This document shows positions 1 to 5,219 of a stretch of DNA of 5,219 nt, one piece after another. Under the pieces are notes generated by a model, which was not told where the DNA came from, did not search any database, and saw only the letters and a program-made list of their open reading frames with translations. The DNA is from an uncultured Elusimicrobiales bacterium. GTDB lineage: Bacteria; Elusimicrobiota; Elusimicrobia; Elusimicrobiales; Elusimicrobiaceae. The position numbers and the translations under genes are program-made. Every line of letters starts with the position of its first letter. Positions within the stretch are counted from its first letter, which is position 1. The DNA is taken from assembly GCA_944325235.1 (NCBI GenBank), contig CALUZE010000094.1, positions 1 through 5,219 of the forward strand, given 5' to 3'.

Positions 1-1165
1 CTATACGCTAAACGCCCTGCTGGCCAAGCGCCCCCAGGCACAGTTGGAAGAAACCCTGCCGCCCGATGTGGAAAAGTTGGCCCGGCAATACAATGTGTTT
101 TCCGCCAAAAATACGGGCGTGGGCCAAAAATACACGCGCGTGATTTTGATTGCGTCCGAATCGCTTTCCAACAAATACCTGCACCGCTTTAACCCCAATA
201 TTCCCCCGCAGGCCAGCCGCCCGCTGGACGAACTGATGGAAAAATATCCGTCCGCCTCGCTGCAGCACGTTACGCTTTCCACCCTGTACGGGCTGACGGT
301 GATTTTTACGTCCCACCCGTACGCGGAACTGGCGTTTGAAAACGGCTACCCGGCGTCGCTGGTCAAAGAGCTTAAAAAGAACGGCTTTCACACGGCGTTT
401 TTGCGCGGCGCGGACGAAACGTATATGGACGAAAACCTGCTGTTTAAGCAGGCGGGGTTTGACAAAGTCATCGGCGCCACGTATTTTGAAACCCGCCCGG
501 AATATAGGGATTATATAGATTGGTGGGGCCTGACCGACCGCAAACTGTTTGACTACGCCGCCGAATACCTGCAAGCGCACAAACAGGAGCCGCTGTTTAT
601 GACGCTTTTGACGGTGGACTCGCACGTGCCGCTGGGCCGCCTGGATTACCTGGGCCAGGAATACGAAGAAATTGACGCCGAATTTTACGACGTGCCCACC
701 CTGCCGCGCGCGTTTGCGCGCTTTGGGCAGGACGTGGAGCGCTTTTTGGCCAAGCTGGACGAGCAAGGCCTGTTTGACGACAACACCCTGGTGCTGATTA
801 TGCCGGACCACCCTTCCTACTCCAACACACCCACCAACAAGCTCTTTAAGCCCTACCGGCCCGAGTTTGACAACCTGCCTTTTATCATCATCACCCGCAA
901 CGCGCTTAAAAAACCGCTTGTCCAAAGCGGGCTGATTTCCCAGCTGGATATTGCGCCCACCGTGCTGGACCTGTTAAACATCCAGCCGCCCAAGGCCTTC
1001 TTTGGCCACAGCCTGTTTGACGCGTCCGCCCGCCGCAGCGTGTTTGACATCAAGGAAGACTACGCCGTCGTCACCACGGACGAAGGAACCCGCGTACTCA
1101 AGCTAAACTCCCCAAACCCGCAGGACCAAGCCCTTATCCGGCTGATGACGTCCTTCCCGCGCTAG
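1..1165 (+). CDS. LTA-synthase-like membrane phosphotransferase (sulfatase superfamily), 3' part
   Basis: The reading frame is open from base 2 and ends at TAG 1163-1165, so 387 C-terminal residues are visible and the start lies upstream; the TTG at 44 is merely internal. The visible part is an alkaline-phosphatase/sulfatase fold (Pfam Sulfatase type). In visible numbering: VILIASES (47-54) with metal-ligand candidate Glu53; TLSTLYGL (91-98), where Thr91 sits in the nucleophile position; TVDSHVPLG (204-212) with His208; and LVLIMPDH (263-270) with Asp269/His270, matching the DH metal-binding pair of LtaS-type enzymes. The usual DHG is DHP here. LQHV before the Thr and LDIAPTVLDLL (315-325) near the end are also typical. 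Known relatives transfer phosphoglycerol or phosphoethanolamine onto envelope glycans or lipids outside the cytoplasmic membrane, anchored by N-terminal membrane helices, which would lie in the missing part. The substrate cannot be read from the sequence. The family is confident; the exact activity is not. It is followed by its own terminator, so it is not part of the sec operon. Confidence 0.85.
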   Translation, partial: YTLNALLAKRPQAQLEETLPPDVEKLARQYNVFSAKNTGVGQKYTRVILIASESLSNKYLHRFNPNIPPQASRPLDELMEKYPSASLQHVTLSTLYGLTVIFTSHPYAELAFENGYPASLVKELKKNGFHTAFLRGADETYMDENLLFKQAGFDKVIGATYFETRPEYRDYIDWWGLTDRKLFDYAAEYLQAHKQEPLFMTLLTVDSHVPLGRLDYLGQEYEEIDAEFYDVPTLPRAFARFGQDVERFLAKLDEQGLFDDNTLVLIMPDHPSYSNTPTNKLFKPYRPEFDNLPFIIITRNALKKPLVQSGLISQLDIAPTVLDLLNIQPPKAFFGHSLFDASARRSVFDIKEDYAVVTTDEGTRVLKLNSPNPQDQALIRLMTSFPR

Positions 1166-1170
1166 TTTTT

Positions 1171-1200
1171 AAGCCCGCTTTTTTGGCGGGCTTTTTATTT
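1171..1200 (+). terminator. Intrinsic terminator after the phosphotransferase gene
   Basis: A perfect 8-bp stem, AAGCCCGC (1171-1178) with GCGGGCTT (1186-1193), encloses a 7-nt T-rich loop, and TTTATTT follows directly. It begins 5 bases after the TAG stop. Only the + strand side has a T-tract, so it terminates rightward transcription and insulates the sec operon. Confidence 0.93.
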
Positions 1201-1257
1201 GGTGCGCAAAACAAAAAAACACGCTTTTTCCGCAGACGCCCGAAACGACGGGAAATA

Positions 1258-1266
1258 TGCTAAAAT
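1258..1266 (+). promoter_or_regulatory. Extended -10 promoter of yajC-secD-secF
   Basis: TGCTAAAAT is a TGn extension at 1258-1260 followed by a TAAAAT -10 hexamer at 1261-1266. No good -35 hexamer is visible at the expected distance (around 1238-1243), which fits an extended -10 promoter. Transcription would start near 1273, giving a leader of about 33 nt that is too short for a riboswitch. It lies just after a terminator and just before the first gene of the operon. The promoter is inferred from pattern and position only. Confidence 0.65.
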
Positions 1267-1305
1267 AACTTGTGTATTTCTATTCTTAACCGGAGGATGT
1301 AACCT

Positions 1306-1617
1306 ATGGAAACGACTGCCCAAGGCGGCGGAATGTTCTTCTGGCTGCTGTTAATGGTGTTTGCCTTCATCGTCATCTTTATGCCGGCGCGCTCCCAAAA
1401 GAAACGCGAACAGGAACTGATGGCCAAGGTAAACGCATTGCAAAAAGGCGACCAGGTGATTATTCCCGGCGGAATCATCGGCACCGTGGCCGGTTTTAAG
1501 GACAACGCGATTGAAGTAAAAATCGCCGAGAACGTAAAACTGACCGTGCTGAAAACCGCCATCGTAGGACTCGCAAAAGATATGCTACCTGCTGCGCAAG
1601 AAGGAGGCGCCAAATAA
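1306..1617 (+). CDS. yajC: Preprotein translocase subunit YajC
   Basis: A 103-residue single-pass membrane protein, the usual length for YajC. It has a short polar N terminus, one hydrophobic helix at about residues 10-27, then the family signature running from MPARSQKKREQ through LQKGDQVIIPGGIIGTV (45-61), and a small beta-rich domain ending in VLKTAIVGLA. YajC associates with SecD-SecF at the SecYEG channel; it is not essential in E. coli and its exact role is unclear. The ATG at 1306 is preceded by GGAGG at 1292-1296 with a 9-nt spacer, which fixes the start. It is the first gene of the operon, and its TAA stop shares one base with the ATG of secD. Confidence 0.96.
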   Translation: METTAQGGGMFFWLLLMVFAFIVIFMPARSQKKREQELMAKVNALQKGDQVIIPGGIIGTVAGFKDNAIEVKIAENVKLTVLKTAIVGLAKDMLPAAQEGGAK

Positions 1618-3032
1618 TGTCTAACAAGTTAGCCGTAAAATGGGGATTGATCATCGCCATTTTGCTGGGGTCTTTGTATTTAATTTACCCCAACTACAAG
1701 TGGTACTCCAAACCGCTGGCCGAGCGTGAACAACTGGACACGCTGGGCGAACGCCCCAAAAGAATGCTCAACCTGGGGCTGGACTTAAGAGGCGGCTCCA
1801 GCCTGCTTTTGGAGCTGGACGTTTCCAAATTAAGCGCCAAAGAACCGCTTAACGAAGCCATGGCCCGCGCGGTGGAAATCATCCGCAACCGCATTGACCA
1901 ATACGGCCTGGCCGAAACCCAAATCACCCGTCAGGGCGATAAATGGATTATGGTGCAGCTGCCGGGCGTTTCCAACCCGCAGCGCGCGGAAGAACTCATC
2001 GGCAAAACCGCCATGTTGGAATTCCGCATCGTCAAAAACGACACCACCGCGGCCGAAAAAGCCCTGGAAAAAATTGAAACGACCGAAAAACCGTTTGACG
2101 ACAACGGCGTTTTAATCCCCGAAATTGCCAAACTGGTGCCGGAAGGCTACCAGATTATGCGCAACAAAGACGGCGGATACAGCGTGGTGACCGATCACGC
2201 CACCGTGACGGGGGCCGATTTGGAAAACGCCCGCGTCGTGATGATGGGCGAAAACGGCTACCCGGAAGTGTCCTTCAGCTTTAACGCCGAAGGCAGCCGC
2301 AAGTTCGGCCAACTCACGGGCGCCAACATCGGCAAACAGCTGGCCATCGTGCTGGACAACACCGTCCAGTCCGCGCCGGTCGTACAGTCCCGCATTACCA
2401 AAGACGGCCGCATTTCCGGCACCTTCACGCCGGAAGAAGCCCGCTCGCTGGCCATTGTGTTAAAAGCCGGCGCGCTGCCCGCCCCCGTCAAAGTAATTGA
2501 AAAGAAAACCATCGGCCCGACCCTGGGTGAAGACTCCATTAAATCCGGCCTGTCGGCTTCGTTCTATGCGTTGGTAGTCATCCTGCTGTTTATGCTGGTG
2601 TACTACAAAGCCGCCGGTTTTATTTCGGATATCGCCCTGTTGCTCAACTTTGTATTTACGGTTGCCATTATGAGCTATTTCTCCGCCACGCTTACGCTGC
2701 CCGGCATCGCGGGTATGATCCTTTCGCTGGCAATGGCCATTGACGCCAACGTGCTGATCATTGAACGTATGCGCGAAGAAAAACTGTTGGGCAAACCCGT
2801 CTACGAAATCATCAACTTGGGTTACGATAAAGCCTGGTCCGCCATTTTCGACTCCAACATCACCACCATCATCGTGGGTGCGTGCTTGCTGCAGTTCGGT
2901 ACGGGCCCGGTCAAAGGGTTCGCCGTTACGCTTATTATCGGCTTGACGGTCAGCTTGTTCACCGCCGTGTTCGTCACGCGCGCCATCTACGAGTTGATCC
3001 TTACCTCTAATACCAAGGAGATCAGTTTATGA
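1617..3032 (+). CDS. secD: Protein translocase subunit SecD
   Basis: A 471-residue RND-type membrane protein that, with SecF, uses the proton gradient to complete protein export through SecYEG. One membrane helix at about residues 9-25 precedes the large outer (P1) domain, with GLDLRGGSSLLLELDV at 54-69. A conserved block at about 198-305 follows (TGADL, FNAEGSRKF, AIVLDN, QSAPVV, GALPAPV, IGPTLGEDSI). Five membrane helices then run from about 313 to 460, including AIDANVLIIERMREE (374-388); Asp376 corresponds to the proton-path Asp of TM4 in studied SecDF proteins. It is shorter than E. coli SecD (615 residues), as is common outside the proteobacteria. AAGGAGG at 1601-1607 lies 9 nt before the ATG, which overlaps the yajC stop as TAATG. 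The secD stop overlaps the secF start. No frameshift or missing motif is seen. Confidence 0.97.
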   Translation: MSNKLAVKWGLIIAILLGSLYLIYPNYKWYSKPLAEREQLDTLGERPKRMLNLGLDLRGGSSLLLELDVSKLSAKEPLNEAMARAVEIIRNRIDQYGLAETQITRQGDKWIMVQLPGVSNPQRAEELIGKTAMLEFRIVKNDTTAAEKALEKIETTEKPFDDNGVLIPEIAKLVPEGYQIMRNKDGGYSVVTDHATVTGADLENARVVMMGENGYPEVSFSFNAEGSRKFGQLTGANIGKQLAIVLDNTVQSAPVVQSRITKDGRISGTFTPEEARSLAIVLKAGALPAPVKVIEKKTIGPTLGEDSIKSGLSASFYALVVILLFMLVYYKAAGFISDIALLLNFVFTVAIMSYFSATLTLPGIAGMILSLAMAIDANVLIIERMREEKLLGKPVYEIINLGYDKAWSAIFDSNITTIIVGACLLQFGTGPVKGFAVTLIIGLTVSLFTAVFVTRAIYELILTSNTKEISL

Positions 3033-4051
3033 TGTTAAAGTTACTTCCCAAAACAAACATTGATTTCCTTAAATACAGAAAAGTCTACTACGCGCTGTTT
3101 GCGTTGCTGCTCATCGGCGGCGTGATTTGTTTCTTTACGAAAGGATTCAATATGGGCATTGATTTTACCGGCGGCACCATGGTGCAGGTAAAATTTGACG
3201 CCCCCGTAGAAATGAGCGACATCCGCGAAGCGCTGTCCGCCACGGGTGCCGAGTCCGAGCTGCAATCGTTCGGGGACCACTCTTTCGCCATCAGCGAAAA
3301 AAGCACCTCCAGCGAAGTGGGCGTCGTGCAAGCCCGCATTGAAAAAGCCCTGGACACGCTCAACGTGCCTTACACGGTACTGATGACGAACTCCGTAGGC
3401 CCGGCCGTCGGCGAAAATATGACCGAACGCGCCTTGTGGTCCATTTTGCTTTCGCTCGTGTTCATCATCATCTACGTAGCGTTCCGCTTCAGCAACATTT
3501 TGTGGGGCGTTTCGGGCGTGATTGCCCTGTTCCACGACTTGTTTGTAATGTTGTTTGCGTTCTCGCTTACCCAGCGCGAAATTGACCTGGTGGTCGTAGC
3601 GGCCTTCCTGACGGTGGCCGGGTTCTCTATTAACGACACCATCGTCATTTTTGACCGTATGCGCGAAAACATCCACCTGCACCCGAAAATGAAATTCGGC
3701 GAGCTGATCAACCTCTCCATCAACGAAACCCTCTCCCGCACCATCATTACCACGCTGACGGTAATCTTTGCGGTAGTGGTGTTGTACTTGTTCGGCGGGG
3801 AAGTGATTAACTCGTTCGCGTTTGCCATGCTGGTGGGTTGTATTTCCGGTGTGTACAGCACCATCGCGCTCACCACGCCCCTGGTGTACACCTGGACGCA
3901 CGGCGAATTGAACGACGGCAGCCAAGCCGCGTACAACAAAACGGCCGTTAAACAAACGGTCGCCGTAAAACGCGAAGAAGCCGCCGCGGAAGGTTACGCG
4001 CCCAAAAAGACGGTAACCAAAATCAAACGCACGCGCCGCAACAGAAAATAA
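3029..4051 (+). CDS. secF: Protein translocase subunit SecF
   Basis: A 340-residue partner of SecD. TM1 is at about residues 18-37, followed by the signature NMGIDFTGGT (41-50), a small outer P4 domain (about 52-130, ending SVGPAVGEN), then five membrane helices from about 136 to 288. Two motifs carry the candidate proton-transfer residues: Asp203 in FSINDTIVIFDR (199-210) and Arg237 in NETLSRTI (232-239), equivalent to charged residues needed for proton flow in Thermus SecDF. After the last helix comes a tail of about 50 residues that ends very basic (9 of the last 15 residues are Lys or Arg). Start: ATG at 3029 overlaps the secD TGA as ATGA, with AAGGAG at 3015-3020 giving an 8-nt spacer; a second ATG at 3032 is also possible. 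It is the last gene of the operon before a hairpin terminator. Confidence 0.97.
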   Translation: MMLKLLPKTNIDFLKYRKVYYALFALLLIGGVICFFTKGFNMGIDFTGGTMVQVKFDAPVEMSDIREALSATGAESELQSFGDHSFAISEKSTSSEVGVVQARIEKALDTLNVPYTVLMTNSVGPAVGENMTERALWSILLSLVFIIIYVAFRFSNILWGVSGVIALFHDLFVMLFAFSLTQREIDLVVVAAFLTVAGFSINDTIVIFDRMRENIHLHPKMKFGELINLSINETLSRTIITTLTVIFAVVVLYLFGGEVINSFAFAMLVGCISGVYSTIALTTPLVYTWTHGELNDGSQAAYNKTAVKQTVAVKREEAAAEGYAPKKTVTKIKRTRRNRK

Positions 4052-4057
4052 GTTTTA

Positions 4058-4097
4058 CCCGGGCGGGGCCTTCTGGCAAGGTCCCGCCGGGCGTTTT
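4058..4097 (+). terminator. Intrinsic terminator after secF
   Basis: A GC-rich hairpin begins 6 bases after the secF stop. GCGGGGCCTT (4063-4072) pairs with AAGGTCCCGC (4078-4087) through a 5-nt loop, with one G-U pair. The stem extends outward with one bulged base through CCCG at 4058-4061 and CGGG at 4088-4091. TTTT follows at 4094-4097. The stem is strong but the T-tract is short, so read-through into the next gene is possible. Confidence 0.75.
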
Positions 4098-4105
4098 ACA
4101 CGGCC

Positions 4106-4126
4106 GCCCGGCAACAAAAGCCGGGC
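4106..4126 (+). repeat. Second hairpin in the secF-downstream gap
   Basis: A perfect 7-bp inverted repeat, GCCCGGC (4106-4112) and GCCGGGC (4120-4126), has an A-rich 7-nt loop. It is followed only by TTCT, so by itself it is a poor terminator. Its left arm is also complementary to both arms of the preceding hairpin, so the two structures could exclude each other. Confidence 0.6.
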
Positions 4127-4156
4127 TTCTATGCAAAACGCTTTACAGGACACGCT

Positions 4157-4792
4157 ATGCGTAAAATAAAACGCTTTAAAATTCCTTCCCGCCAACGCGA
4201 AATTTTGCGCAAACTCTTGCGCGAATTGCCGCTTTTGCGCCGTGCCGGCTTTGCCAGCGAGGCGGAAGTGACGGCGTTTATCCTGGCCATTTTTAAACTG
4301 CTGGACCCGGGCGTCGTGTACGAATACAACCAAGATGCCCACTGGGAACTGGACGAGCAAAGCATCATCCACAAAGAAATGTTCAGCGCCTGCGCCGTTA
4401 CGCTGGGCGCCCAGCTGGACCCGTTTTTGGACGCTATCCAAAACGAGGACCGCAAAACCGTGGCGATGATTATTATTTTGGAATTTTTAAAAAGCGCCGT
4501 TACCTTTGTGGCGGAACTGGTAAAGGAACAAGCCCAAAAGGAAGAGTGCGAAACGCTGGACTTGCAATTTGTCTACATTCCCCCCTTCGGCGCGGCAGCG
4601 GCGCCCAAACTGCTGCGCGAGGCCGTCAAGCTGGAAAGCGACCTGGCCCAAAAAGCGCTGCCCGTCATTTTGCAAAAGCTCAGCGCAGAAAAAATTGATT
4701 TATCCGCCACGCCCGACGGGCATTTGTCGCCCCGTATCAGCACCGTGTTTTTGGTGCCGTGGCAAAAAAACCGCAAGAAAGGAAGAAAATAA
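4157..4792 (+). CDS. Unassigned protein, resembles MetH activation domain
   Basis: A 211-residue soluble protein that I do not recognise with certainty. The N terminus is very basic (MRKIKRFKIP and following). The core reads MFSACAVTLGAQLDPFLDAI (75-94), a helix ending in SAVTFVAELVKEQA (113-126), IPPFGA (141-146), then LPVILQKLSAEKIDLSATP (168-186) and SPRISTVFLVP (191-201), and a basic end. This order resembles small proteins related to the B12-dependent methionine synthase activation (AdoMet-binding) domain: an 'AVTLG' strand, a helix, a 'SPGYG' loop, then 'LL.AEKIGITLTES..L.PRKSV'. The loop here is PPFG and the RxxxGY AdoMet contact is not visible, so catalysis may be lost. This is inference from remembered family layout. 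Start: ATG 4157 with a weak AGGA at 4147-4150; no in-frame alternative upstream is evident. Its stop overlaps the next gene's ATG, so the two are probably coupled. Phe codons are mostly TTT (9 of 11), unlike the sec genes. Confidence 0.85.
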   Translation: MRKIKRFKIPSRQREILRKLLRELPLLRRAGFASEAEVTAFILAIFKLLDPGVVYEYNQDAHWELDEQSIIHKEMFSACAVTLGAQLDPFLDAIQNEDRKTVAMIIILEFLKSAVTFVAELVKEQAQKEECETLDLQFVYIPPFGAAAAPKLLREAVKLESDLAQKALPVILQKLSAEKIDLSATPDGHLSPRISTVFLVPWQKNRKKGRK

Positions 4793-5219
4793 TGTTTAAA
4801 CCCACGTCGCTTGAGAAGAAAAAAATTTCCTGGAAGCACGTCATCGGCTCCACCCTGGCCTATTGGTACACCGTGTTCTTGGGCTGGACCACCCGCATTT
4901 ATTGGTTCAAATCCGAAGAAGCCCTCCGCTTTGAAAAAGAAGGCCAAAACTACATTTTTGCAGTCTGGCACAACCAGCAGCTGTTTTTGTTATACCCGTA
5001 CCGCGGGCAAAAAATTTGCGCCTTAATCAGCTTGAGCGACGACGGAGAATACATCGCGCGCTGCCTGCCCAAATTCGGAATGAAAGCCGTGCGCGGCAGC
5101 ACTACCCGCGGCGGCGTGCGGGCGCTTATTAAACTGAAAAACATCGCCGAAGCCGCAGAGAGGGCCGCACGGCCGGTACCGGCCCCGCTGCGGGCCGGGA
5201 GGGCACAAAAACCCGCTGC
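4792..5219 (+). CDS. DUF374-type lysophospholipid acyltransferase-like protein, 5' part
   Basis: The frame is open from ATG 4792 to the window edge, giving 142 visible residues. The ATG overlaps the preceding TAA as TAATG, and AAAGGAAG just upstream supplies a ribosome binding site. The N terminus is basic, followed by a hydrophobic/aromatic stretch (about 19-38). FAVWHNQQ (56-63) contains the His of the acyltransferase active-site region. ISLSDDGEYIARCLPKFGMKAVRGS with TRGGVRAL (79-112) matches the DUF374 signature (S-x-S-x-DGE, RGSS-RGG). Members of this family belong to the glycerophospholipid/lipid A acyltransferase superfamily and act at the inner membrane on lipid substrates; the exact acceptor is unknown. 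After about residue 122 the expected TPDGPRGP-like motif is not found; the frame instead reads Ala/Pro/Arg-rich sequence from a very GC-rich stretch, which may be a frameshift or poor sequence at the edge. Family assignment is good for residues 50-118. Confidence 0.85.
   Translation, partial: MFKPTSLEKKKISWKHVIGSTLAYWYTVFLGWTTRIYWFKSEEALRFEKEGQNYIFAVWHNQQLFLLYPYRGQKICALISLSDDGEYIARCLPKFGMKAVRGSTTRGGVRALIKLKNIAEAAERAARPVPAPLRAGRAQKPA
5171..5184. repeat. 14-bp perfect palindrome near the 3' edge
   Basis: GGCCGGTACCGGCC is its own reverse complement. It is followed at once by a second inverted repeat, CCCGC-T-GCGGG (5184-5194). Both lie inside the acyltransferase reading frame, exactly where the protein stops matching its family. 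They may be true coding sequence or a sign of poor sequence at the end of the window. Confidence 0.6.

Noticed and set aside
8..925. Long minus-strand open frame of 305 codons opposite the phosphotransferase
   Set aside because: It lies wholly opposite a gene with clear catalytic motifs, its product is low-complexity (rich in Val, Gln, Arg, His, Gly), and no ribosome binding site or family motif is seen. It is a by-product of codon bias on the + strand.
1239..1252. Small inverted repeat CCCG-6 nt-CGGG upstream of the -10 box, as a possible operator
   Set aside because: Arms of only 4 bp in GC-rich sequence are expected by chance, and no regulator is encoded nearby.
1297..1302. ATG-TAA start-stop pair just before yajC
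   Set aside because: The ATG directly abuts the Shine-Dalgarno sequence with no spacer, so it is unlikely to be used; probably chance.
1201..1305. Riboswitch or arrest-peptide gene (such as a VemP/SecM type) controlling secDF
   Set aside because: The predicted leader is only about 33 nt and contains no open frame beyond ATG-TAA.
3041..3955. Minus-strand open frame of 304 codons opposite secF
   Set aside because: It mirrors secF codons, has a His/Gln/Arg-rich product with no recognisable domain, and is opposite a confidently assigned gene.
4156..4168. TATGCGTAAAATA, similar to the yajC -10 region (TATGCTAAAATA)
   Set aside because: It overlaps the start codon of the 211-residue gene, so it would start transcription inside that gene; TTTACA at 4142-4147 is only 14 bases away, too close for a -35. 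More likely it reflects the Lys-rich first codons.
4131..4169. 12-codon open frame (MQNALQDTLCVK) overlapping the start of the 211-residue gene, as a leader peptide
   Set aside because: No ribosome binding site precedes its ATG and it has no run of regulatory codons. It would only become interesting if the hairpins upstream prove regulatory.

Overview
The window carries a complete protein-export operon, yajC-secD-secF, with unrelated genes cut by both window edges. All supported genes lie on the + strand. Base composition is moderately GC-rich by eye. Genes are densely packed with start/stop overlaps, ribosome binding sites are of the GGAGG type, and the two clear terminators are intrinsic. 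This fits a Gram-negative-type bacterium with separate SecD and SecF (not a fused SecDF). A gut-type Elusimicrobiota lineage is a possible source, but that is only an impression; a spirochaete, deltaproteobacterium or similar cannot be excluded from this sequence.

Region by region: (1) 1-1165 is the C-terminal catalytic part of a membrane phosphotransferase of the alkaline-phosphatase/sulfatase superfamily (LTA-synthase-like), whose 5' end is outside the window. A textbook intrinsic terminator closes it at 1171-1200. (2) 1201-1305 is the control region of the sec operon, with an extended -10 promoter and a strong Shine-Dalgarno sequence. (3) 1306-4051 is yajC, secD and secF, with overlapping start and stop codons that imply translational coupling. 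SecD and SecF together form the RND-type, proton-driven membrane complex that pulls translocating proteins out of the SecYEG channel on the outer face of the membrane; YajC is its small associated subunit. (4) 4052-4156 is a gap with a strong hairpin/terminator and a second hairpin; their arms are mutually complementary and could form alternative structures. (5) 4157-4792 is an unassigned 211-residue protein whose layout resembles the activation domain of B12-dependent methionine synthase, without the usual AdoMet-contact motif. (6) 4792-5219 is the N-terminal part of a DUF374-type lysophospholipid acyltransferase-like protein, overlapping the previous stop codon by one base and leaving the window at its 3' edge.

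The Sec genes differ from two of their neighbours in codon choice: Phe is mostly TTC in the sec genes, but almost always TTT in the phosphotransferase and the 211-residue gene. This suggests selection for expression in an otherwise uniform genome. Most of the window is ordinary housekeeping sequence. The items most worth a second look are the divergent MetH-activation-like protein, the alternative hairpins after secF, and the abnormal GC-rich, palindromic last 60 bases, where the acyltransferase loses its expected motif.
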